64,000 nucleotides of DNA from Adineta ricciae (lineage: Eukaryota; Rotifera; Eurotatoria; Adinetida; Adinetidae): assembly GCA_905250025.1 (NCBI GenBank), contig CAJNOJ010000279.1, positions 37,858-101,857 of the forward strand, in the 5' to 3' direction. Below the pieces are notes generated by a model. The model made no database searches. It had not been told where the DNA came from and saw only the letters and a list, made by a program, of their open reading frames with translations. Of this stretch, positions 10,370 to 22,062 are shown in pieces. Positions within the stretch are counted from its first letter, which is position 1, and every line of letters begins with the position of its first letter. The translations under genes were made by a program, and so were the position numbers.

Positions 10370-11039
10370 TTCCATCAAGAAGATGATTCCAAAGCGTCAC
10401 ACAACGTGTTTCGATCAGGGCTTAGTCTGATCATCATCAGGCATGTTTAGGGTTATTTCGCATTTGAAGAGTGATTAGATCGGTTGTAGAAGGATGTCTG
10501 AATGCACCATCTCCTTCAACTCTAGGTTTTTCTCTTTTTTCGACTCAGATGGCGCTGTTCTCATATAGCATGCCAGCAAGTTTTTGTGTAGATTTTGGAA
10601 GAATCTCTCGTTTTCTCTCCCATCTTCAAGCTGATGACATGCCGCAAGAAATATTGTGTCGCTGGATGAAAGATGTTGTTCTGAACTCTCACGTTGCATC
10701 AGGCTCCGCTTGAGGAACTGTTGTCGTGACTAGTCTGTTGTACAATTTCCGCTCCCAATGATTGGCAACGGTCGTTGGAGTGTCTGTCATGTCTTCAAAG
10801 TCTGTGTTTATTCTATAAAGAAATAACTGGGCCCATAATATCCTATCCTCTATTTTGGTGGTTCCATGTCGATATCCAGTGTGTGTTGACATCGATCACG
10901 AACATACATTGTCCATTGAATCACATGGTGGAATGGAAACTTCGCTCGAAATTCTCTAAGCAAGAGTTCGATTTCTCGAGAAAAGTATGCGTGAAATGCG
11001 CGCTCGTTCGCTTCGAGTTGTTTGGAGACTGGGACAGTG
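10370..11039. other. No intact gene; possible decayed sequence
   Basis: Overlapping open frames of 67-80 codons occur on both strands (10471-10713 plus; 10689-10892 and 10850-11089 minus), none with recognisable domains. It may be degraded 5' sequence of the receptor pseudogene that follows. Confidence 0.35.
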
Positions 11040-12074
11040 CTCTCGACAATCATGCCGGTCGCTTCATCGATTGTGAAAATGGAGCGCAATGTATTCAGGA
11101 AAGATCAACTTGGCCCAAAACATCCATGTGCGTCTGTCCATCGTGTTACTACGGCGCCCGATGCCAATTTTCATCCGACGGATTCGGTCTGACACTTGAT
11201 GGAATTTTAGGTTATCGCATCCAACTTCATGTCAGCATCTACGGACAGTCTTTAATTGTCAATGTTAGTTTAGCATTTACGAGTATCATTACCATCGCGG
11301 GAATGATTAATGGCATTCTGATGACAGTTACGTTTAAGAGCAAAAAATTACGACAGAATGGTTGTGAAATGTATTTGTTGTAAATATCGATTGGCAATTT
11401 GGTTACGATTGTATTTTTTGCATTGAAATTTTTTATTCTATTTGTCGCACAAAGAACATCTGATGAATCGATTGATTTTCTTCTACGTAGTAGTATTCAA
11501 ATAACTCAATGGTTACAAGCATGTGTGGCAATTGAACGAGTCATAATTGCTCTCGAAGGACTCAAATTCAACTAATCGAAGAGCAAACAAATAGCGACGT
11601 ATCGATGAAGATGATGATGAAGAAAGTAAACGAATCTGGTGTATCGTTGTTTACCCACCTACTGTCAAATTTTTAAACTCATTTCTGAATACTTTTCATT
11701 CATTCGTGCCTTTTATTATCAATATCATCACTACAATTATCATCATTGTCAAAACAGCTGGACGACGGGTAGACCTCGCACCTGATCAACAATATTTTCG
11801 GCTGGTTATTGCACAAATACGGGCACATCGTCATCTGTTTACTTCATCGGTTATTCTAGTCGTTCTTGCTTTACCACATCTAATCATATCATTTATTTCG
11901 GGTTGCATGAAATCGGTCAACGATTCGGAATTGCTTCTTACTGGTTATTTCATTTCATTGATTCCGTCGATTCTTACCTCTGTCATATTCATCGTGCCAT
12001 CGAAGACGTATAAAGAAGAGTTCTGGCAATCCATGAAACAGTATCGAACAAGATTACAAGCTTTGCTATTTTGA
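11040..12074 (+). pseudogene. EGF-like seven-helix receptor, decayed
   Basis: The frame reads an EGF-like segment (CENGAQCIQERSTWPKT..CVCPSCYYGARCQF), then helix 1 (VSLAFTSIITIAGMINGILM). An in-frame TAA at 11381-11383 interrupts at helix 2. The frame continues through helices 2-3 (WLQACVAIERVI) to a second in-frame TAA at 11573-11575. A frameshift near 11606 and loss of the helix-4 region follow. The frame then resumes with the second extracellular loop (RIWCIVVYPP) and helices 5-7, ending at 12074. Two nonsense codons, one shift and one deletion make a non-functional gene. Confidence 0.75.
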
Positions 12075-12121
12075 AAAAGACATTTTCGCTTCGCTTTATC
12101 GCACTTATATTTTCAAAAGTT

Positions 12122-13072
12122 TCAGATAGGAACAAATGCGAATGCATCTAAGTAGCTTTCCGCTGGATTGCTCGCTATAATTTTGCCATGATTTGCCAAA
12201 TCGAATGTCACTATTTTCTGCGTATTGAGATTTTTCACAATCATTGTAAAGTAAAATCCACCATAACAAGTTCCAGTCGATGCTAAATAATCATTAAAAT
12301 CAGGAGATAAAACTTCTATCGTACCATTGTAGGGATTCAAACGGATTAACCGACAACCACGTTTGCCTTCCGTTTCTTGAATGCCATAAAAAGCGTTTGT
12401 TATATTATCGTAACATAAATATGCTGGTAAACTGTGTTTGACAATTCGACTGATTTCTTTGCGACGCACAACATCAATACCTACAAGAGCATTATCGAAA
12501 GACTCGGGTGCTACTGTCACGAAGTATCGATGATCTGTTGCATTGTAAAATATGGCCATTGAATCAGGTTGTACACCAGTGGATTTTGTAATATTAACCC
12601 ATCGTTTAACTTTGAAATCTACAGGGTCTATTTGTATGATACTTATAGGATCTTCTTCAACGTCACTCATTTGTAATGTATACAATTCTCCTGTACTACT
12701 ATCAACACGTAAACCAAATAAATTAACAAATGGTTCAGTGGGAAGTGGTCGGTATTGTTGTGTACCATTGAATGGATTAACCACAAGTACCGAAAGCTCT
12801 GCTGTATCACGGTTAATAAATGCTCTGCTACCAAAGACATAGAAAACTTTATGAATAAAGTCGTAGGTAACATCATAAGCCTTGTAATCTTCCAATGCAG
12901 CAAGTGTTGAAAATTTTCCAGTCAATGGATCAATTTTACATAAGGAGTTTGATGGTGCTCCAGGTATATAAGTCGATCCTAATAAATAACCGGATGGAAC
13001 TGTTTGTGCCACATGGATAATATTTAGAAGAATGTACGCGAGTAAAAATGATAATCGGAAGTTACTATGCAT
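12122..13072 (-). CDS. Secreted propeller-like protein, unknown function
   Basis: An intronless gene of 316 aa. It starts with a clear signal peptide (LSFLLAYILLNIIHVAQT, cleavage near residue 24). The body has repeated units with motifs such as LCKIDPLTGKFSTL, VLVVNPFNGTQQY, IIQIDPVDFKV and LIRLNPYNGTIEVL, the pattern of quinoprotein/YVTN-like beta-propellers in which each blade holds a substrate- or metal-facing loop. Several N-glycosylation sites (NGT, NIT, NAT) fit secretion. The closest enzyme family is not recognisable. It is convergent with the dead receptor upstream, with only 47 bp between their ends. Confidence 0.75.
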   Translation of the reverse strand: MHSNFRLSFLLAYILLNIIHVAQTVPSGYLLGSTYIPGAPSNSLCKIDPLTGKFSTLAALEDYKAYDVTYDFIHKVFYVFGSRAFINRDTAELSVLVVNPFNGTQQYRPLPTEPFVNLFGLRVDSSTGELYTLQMSDVEEDPISIIQIDPVDFKVKRWVNITKSTGVQPDSMAIFYNATDHRYFVTVAPESFDNALVGIDVVRRKEISRIVKHSLPAYLCYDNITNAFYGIQETEGKRGCRLIRLNPYNGTIEVLSPDFNDYLASTGTCYGGFYFTMIVKNLNTQKIVTFDLANHGKIIASNPAESYLDAFAFVPI

Positions 13073-13340
13073 CGATCTAAAATATAATTTCAGATTTCGA
13101 AATTAACATAGAAATGAAAAGAAAAAGCAAGCAGCGACGCTGTATTTATCAGCTGATAAGCGTTGAAAGAGCAAATAATGAGGTATTTATCTTTCGTCAT
13201 TTTTTAGAAGACGTGATCGTGCTAGAAACTATCTAGTCATGCTGATGCTTCTATAAACAAATGCAGAAGACTTGTAATGGAGCGATAGTGTAACACTACT
13301 CTAGTTATGATAATTTATTTCTTTATTAAAACTAATTTTT

Positions 13341-15266
13341 TTAAATCAATTCATCTTGCAAGACCATATGTGCCACTTTTTCGCCAATGGCGTATGCAGG
13401 TGCTTGTGTATGTCCACTGTTAAGTATAGGCATAATAGACACATCGGCTACGCGCAAGTTTTCCACATTTCGAACACGTAGACGATGATCGACGACTCCC
13501 ATTGGATCACTATTTGGTGCCATCTTACATGTACCACCTGGGTGACCACAGCTAGTCGTGAATTCTCGTACATGTTCTTTCCAACCGTCCAAATCGGTTG
13601 GAATAGACACAGTTTTTGGCCATGGCCCACTGATAATGTCTTTGGTTGCTCGACCCTTTGTTAGCACTTCATGACCAATGCGACAACCTTCAGCAAGTAC
13701 AGCTACATCTAAATCGTTCGTAAGATAGGCATGATCAATGATCGGCTTGCTAGTTGGATCATTGGACGACAGACGTATGGTTCCTGTTGAAAGCTGTCTG
13801 CACAGAAGTGTGATCAATGTGATAACACTTTCACCATTGACTGGATTATTCGGATTCACTTCGGCATAATGAGGTGGACCGGAAAACAGTTCAGTAGTAA
13901 GAAATTCAATGTGAGGTTGGGTTGGTAATTGACCTGATGGATCATCACACTGCTGTTTCAACTTCTCGGCTTCCCAAACTGGATCGCGAATTGTTTTATC
14001 AATTCGTGTCAGTGCAAATGGACCGAATGGCACTGTTGACATCAGTCCCGTTTTCGTCTCATTCCATTCTTTGATCGCTGCGAGGACAGTTTCAGGATTA
14101 TGAAAAACCAGTCGATCCAAGGTAAGATTTGGTTCGCTCACTTGATAGGAGGTGAAAACCTACATTGCAGTGAAAATCAACATGCAAATGAACTGAAAGA
14201 AAGACTACTAACAATGGGATGATCGATTAGATTTTCTCCAACGCCAGGCAAATCAATCTTGCAATCAATATTCATTTCGATCAGATGTTCTTTTGGGCCA
14301 ATGCCTGAATGCATTAAGATCATTGGAGAGTTATAAGCACTAAGCGAAAAGAAAAATGAAGAGCTATTTGAAAGTAACCGACTTTTACCCAGCACTCAAG
14401 ATGATTTCTTTTCTTGCTTTTATGATCATTGGTTGACCGTTAACATCGTCATGTGCTTCAACGCCAACTGCTCTATATTCACGATTTTCTGCATTCGATT
14501 TACCATTATTATTCACGATAATTCGATCGACGAATACTCCCGTTTTTACAGTAAGATTTTCCAGCTTACAGTTGTGCACAAAATCTGCACTTGTACTACG
14601 AACGCCATTGTAAACACTGCGAATAGCATGTCCAACACCTAGAATGATCCTATCTCAATACTTTCCAGCAAGATGCGTTTCCGACATACCTTCATATTCA
14701 CCTTGAACAAACATATCCGGCTTATACTGAAAACCGTAGTCGATAAATGATTCGAGAGTTTTCTCTGAGATAGGTGCCAAACGGTGCGGTGATGTGTGTA
14801 AAGGTCCATCGGTACCGTGAACAGATAAATCTGCTTGGTGCCAATCGACGGGATGGAATGTTTCTGATGCTTTAAAATAAGGCATCATCTCTTGCCAGCT
14901 CCATCCTGGATTTCCCATGTCAGCAATGCGATCATAATCCGCTTTGGCTCCACGAACAACCACTGTTCCGTTCATTCCACTGGTACCTCCAAGAAAGCGA
15001 CCTCGTACAGTGATTAGATTACGATTGTTGCATCCTTTTTGAAGCACCATATCATAATTCCAATCTAATTTGGTTCTATCGATTGCTCCCATTCCACCAG
15101 GCATGTGGCTACTGTAAATATCTTCGTGACTGGGACCAGCTTCTAAGAGACAAACATTGTAATGCTTTTCACTTTCTGCTAAACGTCGTGCAACAACTGA
15201 ACCACTTGTTCCTCCACCAATCACGACGTAATCATACGTAGAAACATGATCTTCTACAGAAGTCAT
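13341..15266 (-). CDS. GMC family FAD oxidoreductase
   Basis: Four exons (14690-15266, 14389-14638, 14213-14339, 13341-14159) are separated by introns of 51, 49 and 53 nt. All phases agree and give 590 aa. It has the FAD fold [19 protein letters not shown] (~12), GMC signature 1 around [18 protein letters not shown], signature 2 [16 protein letters not shown], and the C-terminal catalytic regions [10 protein letters not shown] and [15 protein letters not shown]. Members oxidise alcohols (choline, glucose, long-chain or aromatic alcohols). No signal peptide is evident, so it is probably cytosolic. The ATG at 15266 is chosen because the frame upstream of it has no other ATG and the flavin fold begins right after it. 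Confidence 0.9.
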
Positions 15267-16716
15267 TGTAAAAACCAAGTTGCACAAAACTTTCAACTGA
15301 AATTTCGCACGATCACCGCGCGCCTCCTTCTGTGACAGTGGTTTGCATACAAAACACAAATTTATATAGATATGGCTTTCTTCTTACACAATTACTAGTC
15401 ACTGATACATTCTTCGTATCTGCCAGAGAAAAACATGATCCATTCTCTTTTTCTTTCATATATGACTTGCCTCGATACTAAAAGAAAACAGAAAAAAAAG
15501 CACGCATGCTCTGAAATATTTCGTAATTCTTTTGTCGTTCTCGACTTCACAATCTAGAGTATATTTGCGTGTTTGTTACCAGTCGATGGCAAAGTCAAGA
15601 TAACATCACATCTACCTAAATCGTTCTCAAAGGATAGAACACCTGAGGGGAAAGTACTGTTAATAACAATCCTACACAGTCGGTGATCCAGAACACCAAG
15701 TTTTGTTCGAAATGTTCTTGAAGTTAATGAGTAAATAACAAACGAATCCTAAAGAGAGAAAAAGAACAGATTGGTCTTGCAATAAATCAAAAACGAAGGG
15801 CTACCGATGCATTGATGTATTGTCAAAGAGTCACCATTTGGTAAATATAATTCTCTACGAACAACCGAAATGCCGATTTTTGATCATATTGCGTCAAGTC
15901 CGAATAAAATAAATAAATTGTTATCGGCATTGTTAGAACAATTGTGAAAAATAATTGAATAAAAAGCATTCGAAAGCGAGTCCATTCTTTTCTTTTCCGT
16001 CGTTCATTTGCCTCGATAATATTTGAATAAACTTTCTTCCGTACACGCTTCCGATTTCAAAGTGTCAATAAATCAAACAGAACCATTAATACAGATGCAA
16101 ATGGCCATCCAGAATAAGCAGTTCAAGAGAACGATTGTCTTTGTGACACCAAAACGTAGAAACCAATGTTGACTTGATCGACTCATAAATACCTAAAAAC
16201 AGCCGCTTTGTAAAACCTCAGAAAAATCTTTTCTTCATCCCGATTCATCGTTGTTAATGGCATGTACGATCGGGGTAACATTAAAAACAAGTCAACGCAA
16301 TAAAACCATAATTTACAAAATCAGATAGAGTGAACATGAACTTGAACGAAGTTTAGAACTTGAGGAAAAAACGATCACATTGAGAATCGAGCCGATATTG
16401 CCAGCACAAACAAAACATTCTAAAAGGTGAACAAGTCTTCTTCACTCCACATTTTGATAAATGAAATTGTTCGTTGAAAGAATGAACGAACATTCGTTAT
16501 GAAGTCGGATACTGGACAATTTTTATTCGGTTTTTATTCATTGACGTCATTTCATACTCGAAGATCGATATATGTAGGTCTCTCTAAAATTTAAAAAAAA
16601 CATATTTTCTGTTGCTTGATAAGATAACCAGTTAACAAACAATGGTTACCTGAAGAATGCTTCTATCCTCGACAAAAGAAAGATGTTTATCACTGTTTTT
16701 CTTCCATTTCACCACT
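15267..16716. other. Divergent intergenic region
   Basis: About 1.45 kb between the divergent GMC oxidoreductase and phosphodiesterase genes. It is AT-rich and holds no credible gene or repeat; both promoters should lie here. Confidence 0.55.
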
Positions 16717-19017
16717 ATGATGGCTTTGCAAAGAGTTGCACTCTTCGTTTTGTTCGCTGTTGCCATTTGTACAACAATCGATGCTCGAGTTATTGTAGAA
16801 GATCCGATCGATGAAGTGATAGATGATGTGACAAGTATAGACACAAAGCAGTTCTCTACCCTAATTAATTATCGTCAACGGTTCGAACATTCGAATAATA
16901 TTAAAGCCCTGAAATGGATGTTTCAACAATATAATGATCCACCGGAAATATATTGCAAAATGTGTCATATACTTCTGCCCATTGTGAGTAAAGATCGATT
17001 GTTTTTCATAACGTTGATTATCATTTGTTCCACATAGGCACGGTTACTTATCTATGCTAATCAAACAGATCGCTTTGAAAATATAACTCTACAACTTTGC
17101 AAAGAATTTAGTCTGGTTCTTGACGTTTGCAGTGGCGCTGTTCATGAATATAAAGTAAAACATTGCTACGATTTCTATCAATGCATGTCTTTATTTCAAA
17201 TAGGACGTTGTTTTTCAAGTTATTTCTCTGACGGAGTATACTGATAAAGCACTGTGTGCAATAACTTTGAATTGTGAAAAACAAACGGATTATCCGTCTT
17301 TGAATTGGACTGTACCGATTCCTGATGGAAAACCAACTCCACAACCACCCAAACCACCTTCTGTAAATATTCACTCAATTAAAAGAAGGTATTGAACTGT
17401 ATATCGTTCGTTTCACAGCCTAGTTCACCAAAACTGAACATGCTACAATTGGCTGATGTTCATGTAGATTTCGAGTACAAACCAGGCTCTGAAGCAAACT
17501 GTTTAGAGCCGTTGTGTTGTCGAAAAGGTCTACCGTGTGAGTAGTGTGATGTTTACGCATACATCCATACCTATCTGCTTCTGTTTATAAATGTAGTACC
17601 TGGTCGTCCAGCTGCTGGCTTTTGGTTTGTCTTTCTCGTGAGATGCGTACGATATCGAAGAATACTTGTTTTAGGGGAACGAGTCTTCACTGTGATATAC
17701 CAATCTGGACGGCTCAAGCCATAATTGAATATGCTGCAAGAACAGAAGAGGTGATAAACAAAACCCAGTTACCTTCCTTATCCATTGTTCTTTTTTCTTA
17801 GATTGATTTTATTTATTATACCGGTGATACGCCACCACACAATGTGTGGAATCAATCTCGTGCTGATCAACTCCATGCCATCTACACAATCAATGGTTTG
17901 GTGGCTCGAACATTTCCAAACAGAACAGTTTATGCAGCTGTGGGCAACCATGAAGCAGCTCCATGCAATCTTTTCCCAACGCCTATTATTAAGACAGATA
18001 ATATCTCGTGGTTATACGAAGCACTAGCGGATAGTTGGATAAATACATTCGGTCTACCTAACGACACGCGGGAAACGATTCTACGTGGCGGTTTTTATAC
18101 AACAGTTGTTCGTCCTGGCTTACGAATAATTTCGCTCAATACGAATTATTATCATCACGATAATTATTGGCTATTCATCAATTCGACAGATCCACTCAAT
18201 CAAGTTGAATGGGTACAAATCAATGAAACACAAAAGAGCTCACTTGAGTAGTATTCGTGTTTGTATTTTAGTTGATACAATGGTTACAATATGCAGAAAA
18301 GAATAGCGAAAAGGTTCACATCATCGCCCATCATCCACCAAGAGAATGTTTTGCTGCATTCGGCTGGAATTTTGATCGAATTGTCAATCGGTATGATAAT
18401 TAATACACGTTATCGTACAATAGTCATACTTATTTGTTGAATAGATTCGAAAATACGATCTCTGGACAATTTTATGGTCATACCCATACGGATGAATTCA
18501 ATATGTACTACGATGAAAATGATCATCAACGCCCTATTTCGATCGTAAGTGTATTCTTACTACCCGTCCGAGCTTATTTTTGATATTCTAAATTTTGTAG
18601 GCATACATCGCGCCATCGTTGACAACCGAATCGTTTTTGAATCCTGGTTATCGCATGTATACACTTGATGGTGACTATCCGCAAAGTTCTTACTGGGTAC
18701 TCGATCATCGTACTGTGATCATGAATTTGACTGCAACGAACGTTTACAATCGAACAATCCTACAAAATGAATACACTGTTCGGGATGCATATCAAATGGA
18801 AAATCTTTTTCCAGCTGATTGGGATAATTTGATCAAGAGACTTGAAAGTGATATTGATGGACCATTGATGGGAACAGTGTATAAATACTATATGAAATCT
18901 AATGCAGATGCTTCCCAATGTACTCATGCATGTCGACGATCACTTCTTTGTAGCTTTAAAACTTCTCGTGAAGATCAACCACACGCCTGTGATTCAATTC
19001 CTCCTCTTGTTGCATAA
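16717..19017 (+). CDS. Acid sphingomyelinase-like secreted phosphodiesterase
   Basis: Ten exons: 16717-16983, 17038-17154, 17204-17362, 17419-17536, 17597-17624, 17675-17750, 17802-18212, 18272-18390, 18445-18544, 18601-19017. All nine introns are 49-60 nt and in phase, giving 603 aa, close to animal acid sphingomyelinases. A signal peptide (LQRVALFVLFAVAICTTIDA) precedes a saposin-B-like region (YCKMCHILLPI..CKEFSLVLDVC). Every metallophosphoesterase motif is present: DVHVD, YTGDTPPH, GNHE, HIIAHHPP and GHTHTDEF. It would hydrolyse sphingomyelin or nucleotide phosphodiesters in lysosomes or outside cells. An in-frame ATG 60 nt upstream (16657) would spoil the signal peptide. The stop overlaps an AATAAA. 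Confidence 0.9.
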
Positions 19018-19367
19018 ATAAACTCATATCTTTTTTTGAAACATTGTGTTCACGTGTTTTGACCGGCTAGATTAAATAAAATAATAGATATTTTGCCGAT
19101 ATGTATGTGATTTAAAATGCATAGAAGCAATTGAATTGGAAATAAGTACCAAGTGCATTTGACAAGCAAAAGACAATGCTCTCGGTTTCTTCAATTATAA
19201 TGAAATCATACTGGCATTAGACAGGAAAGCTCTATTCTTCAATTTATTTAAAGAATTGCTAAGCGGAGGCGGGATTCCTGTTATGGGGAGGAGTTCACCA
19301 AAAAATAAGAATCGCTGTCGTACACTAAAACTCATCGTCTATCAGTGGATCAACGGTTTGATTCTAA
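19018..19367. other. Intergenic, nothing recognised
   Basis: Short spacer between two convergent 3' ends. No gene is recognised. Confidence 0.5.
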
Positions 19368-19647
19368 TTAGTTCTCAAATGGACAAATAGCTCTTCCAAT
19401 CAGCGCTTCCCATGTATTGGCTGCCATAAATGCTCCACGTGCCATTCGTTTTTCAGTTGAGACTGGATACATAGTGTATTCACTGCTGTGATTTACATCA
19501 GCTCCAATAAAGGCTATAAAGAAATTCATTTTTCAAAACTTTCCTAAAGAAAAAGAAGAATCGCTTACATGTCGATCGAATATTTCTGCTGCCTCGGTTT
19601 CCCATTTGAATATTGAAAATGTCTAATACTTTGTGATTCTCACATTC
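19368..19647 (-). pseudogene. 3'-terminal two exons of an unidentified gene
   Basis: Two exon-like stretches, about 19569-19647 and 19368-19513, flank a 55-nt GT..AG intron and stay in phase across it. The peptide begins ECENHKVLDIFNIQMGNRG and ends with TWEALIGRAICPFEN and a stop. Splicing, composition and the long open frame look like a genuine C-terminus, but no upstream exons or start are visible before the lipase. It is therefore probably a gene remnant. I do not recognise the family. Confidence 0.45.
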
Positions 19648-19944
19648 GCATATATATTTATATAGAACCAGAGGTGTCCTAACGGCAAAATCAAACCCTA
19701 GTTTTACTGCGAAGAAAATGACACGGCACCAACATTAAGTTTACTTGCGTCTATCAAGTAAGGCGTCTATTGAAAGCGACGATGTCTGCATAGAAAGAAA
19801 AGACTAATTCTCGTCTGTAACTAAAATAGTTCGATCAATTTAAATGCCAGTTACACTTTGACTGGTTCAAGTATTGCAATAACGATCAATATTTTATTTC
19901 TCAAATCGAGGTGAATAAGTGATATGGTAACAATTTTCGAAGTA
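19648..19944. other. Intergenic, nothing recognised
   Basis: Non-coding spacer downstream of the lipase-like gene. No upstream exons of the preceding fragment could be found. Confidence 0.4.
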
Positions 19945-20841
19945 TTAATGCTTCGTTGATAGTGCCAGTTTCTTTTCAATCCAATCCAAGATATCATTGA
20001 CAATATCCTGACGATTTGTTTCATTTAAAACTTCATGACGTGCCTCCGAGTATGATTTAAACGTAACATCTTTTAACCCTGCTGCTTGAAAACGATCGAC
20101 CAGCACTTGCACCCCAACCATTTGTTGATGTATTGGATCTAGTTCACCAACTGATATAAGCATAGGTAGATCTTTGCGAATCTGTTGTACAGCTTCTGTA
20201 TTAACCATACGTTGCCCGCCAGCGAACATACCTTTGATCGATTCCTTGTCCAATCCAAAGCCGCACAGTGGGTCATTGATGTAAGCATCGACCATCGACA
20301 CATCTCGGCTTAGCCAGTCGAAGTCAGTTCTTGCTGGTTGAAACGGTGTGTTCATTGAACTGAGTTCGAATGGTTGATCAGGATCGAATGCTGCTGCAAG
20401 TAAATCCAGTGCAACTGTTCCCGTGAGTATAGCTGCATCGATCTCACGACTATAATCGAGTAGATACTGCTGAACAGCAAAAGAACCCATACTATGTCCG
20501 AATAAAATCAAAGGAATATTTGGATTTTCTGAACGGACGTATTGAACCAGTAAATGTATGTCATTGATAAGCATTTGCCATCCATCGTGTCCCAAACTAC
20601 CTATGGTCTTCGTCAATGTTGCTGTAGCACCATGACCGCGTTGATCTTGAGCATATACAACTATTCCTTTAGCGTTGAGGGCTCGAGCAAATTCACCATA
20701 ACGTAATGCATGTTCGCCCATACCATGAGTTAGTTGTATTGCAGCACGTGGTGGTTGATTTGTATTCCATCGATAGGTCACAATTGAAAGACCATCCTTG
20801 CTACGATAATCAAACCTTACGTCGGGCTTTGTTGATCCCAT
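19945..20841 (-). CDS. Monoglyceride-lipase-like alpha/beta hydrolase
   Basis: An intronless gene of 298 aa starting at ATG 20841; upstream codons in frame lack an ATG. It has the oxyanion segment LTHGMGEHALRY, the cap-proximal QDQRGHG, the nucleophile elbow LILFGHSMGSF (Ser), acid SVGELDP and histidine SEARHEVLNE, the full Ser-Asp-His triad of the MGL/lysophospholipase group. It should release fatty acid from monoacylglycerols or lysophospholipids in the cytosol. Family length matches (~300 aa). The lack of introns may reflect bacterial origin, but metazoan relatives exist. The gene ends 60 bp before an assembly gap, so its promoter may be incomplete here. Confidence 0.88.
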   Translation of the reverse strand: MGSTKPDVRFDYRSKDGLSIVTYRWNTNQPPRAAIQLTHGMGEHALRYGEFARALNAKGIVVYAQDQRGHGATATLTKTIGSLGHDGWQMLINDIHLLVQYVRSENPNIPLILFGHSMGSFAVQQYLLDYSREIDAAILTGTVALDLLAAAFDPDQPFELSSMNTPFQPARTDFDWLSRDVSMVDAYINDPLCGFGLDKESIKGMFAGGQRMVNTEAVQQIRKDLPMLISVGELDPIHQQMVGVQVLVDRFQAAGLKDVTFKSYSEARHEVLNETNRQDIVNDILDWIEKKLALSTKH

Positions 20842-20903
20842 CGGCCTTTTTTCTTCTTTCAAAAGATTGTTATCTAGGTAACTACTGTACGAATGATAAT
20901 AAC

Positions 20904-20904
20904 N
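20904..20904. other. Single-N assembly gap
   Basis: Lipase upstream DNA jumps straight into the middle of a TPR coding frame at this N. Confidence 0.75.
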
Positions 20905-21942
20905 TATTATTCGAATCTATCTATGTTCTATAATGAGCAAATGGAGTATGACGAAGCATTATATTGGGGCGAAAAAGCCCTTCAGATATGTCAAGATGAT
21001 ACGTTAATGTTAGGAAGAATCCTTTGTAATATTGGTCTTTCTCACGTGCAAAAGAAGAACACGATCGAGGCTATCAAGTATCTTAGCAAAGCAGTTAATA
21101 TTTTGGAAGGTTTACGACATGATCACTCAGGACTAGTGTCTGCTTATTTGAATTTGAGTATAGCGTATCAAGCACAAGAGAATTATTCAAAATCAGAAGA
21201 ATATCTTTACAGAATTATTAATTTTATTCGAAACTCACCCTCCATCAACTATTCTTCGCTTGCAATGACCTATAGTGAACTTGGAAATTTATATTACTAC
21301 CAAAATAAGTATGATGCGGCATTAGAATATATGTTTAAATGTCTTAACATTCAACAAAGAATACTTCCATCGAAACATAAAAATTTAGCGAATTCATATA
21401 CTCGCCTCGGATCAATATATTTCAGTCAATCAAAGTATACAGAGGCATACGATTCATGTCAAAAGGCATTAGAGATTATCGATTTATCGTCAAAAGATCC
21501 GCACATTGCTCCATTGATGTACATCTTGGGCGAATGTTATTTGAAGAGAGACAATGTGTCTGAGGCAATAGCGTGCTTTGATAAAGCTATAAATGCTCCA
21601 ACAAATTCACTATTTTGCGATCAAGAATCTTTCGTACGTGTTTGCGCTACCTGTGGCGGCTTATATGTTAAACGACGAGAATGGGAAAAGGCGCTGAACT
21701 GTTGTCTAAAAGCGATTCCTGTTGCTCTTGTATGTAACCACTCTCAACTTGCTATGCTTTATATGATATCTGCTAATCTGTACAGCCTAATTAATGATTT
21801 TAAATCAGCTGCTAGATATTACGAACTAGCATTGGATATCGCCTATCAAACATTGCCAGCAGATCACACGAATATTAAATTAATCAAAGAACAGCAATCT
21901 TCATTTATGTTCTTTGCAGAGCGAGTATTAAAACTAAACTAG
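20905..21942 (+). CDS. ART-TPR protein, TPR part only (copy 2)
   Basis: Open from the N at 20904 to TAG. The 345 residues correspond to the TPR part of copy 1 from about base 448, with roughly 95% base identity and no stops. The ART domain is absent because sequence is missing at the gap, so whether the genomic gene is complete cannot be judged. Differences from copy 1 are mostly substitutions that keep TPR consensus positions, which suggests recent duplication or an allele-like relationship. The 3' untranslated sequence matches copy 1 for about 60 bp and then turns into a telomere-like tract. Confidence 0.8.
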   Translation, partial: YYSNLSMFYNEQMEYDEALYWGEKALQICQDDTLMLGRILCNIGLSHVQKKNTIEAIKYLSKAVNILEGLRHDHSGLVSAYLNLSIAYQAQENYSKSEEYLYRIINFIRNSPSINYSSLAMTYSELGNLYYYQNKYDAALEYMFKCLNIQQRILPSKHKNLANSYTRLGSIYFSQSKYTEAYDSCQKALEIIDLSSKDPHIAPLMYILGECYLKRDNVSEAIACFDKAINAPTNSLFCDQESFVRVCATCGGLYVKRREWEKALNCCLKAIPVALVCNHSQLAMLYMISANLYSLINDFKSAARYYELALDIAYQTLPADHTNIKLIKEQQSSFMFFAERVLKLN

Positions 21943-22006
21943 AAAAACTACTGGTGACAATTGCTTGTCTTTTAAAGTAAATAAACGCTTTTGTCTTCTT
22001 TTGGTT

Positions 22007-22060
22007 CCCACCCTCACCCACACCCACCCCACACCCTCACCCACCCTCACCCACACCCTA
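22007..22060 (-). repeat. Telomere-like C-rich tract (54 bp)
   Basis: A run of CACCC, CCTCACC and CCACACC words; on the minus strand these read as TGTGGG, TGAGGG and TGGG units. It is the longest such tract in the window. It sits exactly where homology to copy 1's TPR 3' flank ends and homology to the middle of NHL exon 1 begins. Confidence 0.75.
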
Positions 22061-22062
22061 GA

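Noticed and set aside
10620-10655. CTGATGA followed by GAAA, resembling a hammerhead ribozyme core of Penelope-like elements
   Set aside because: The bases between them do not form stem II, and no stems I or III are visible.
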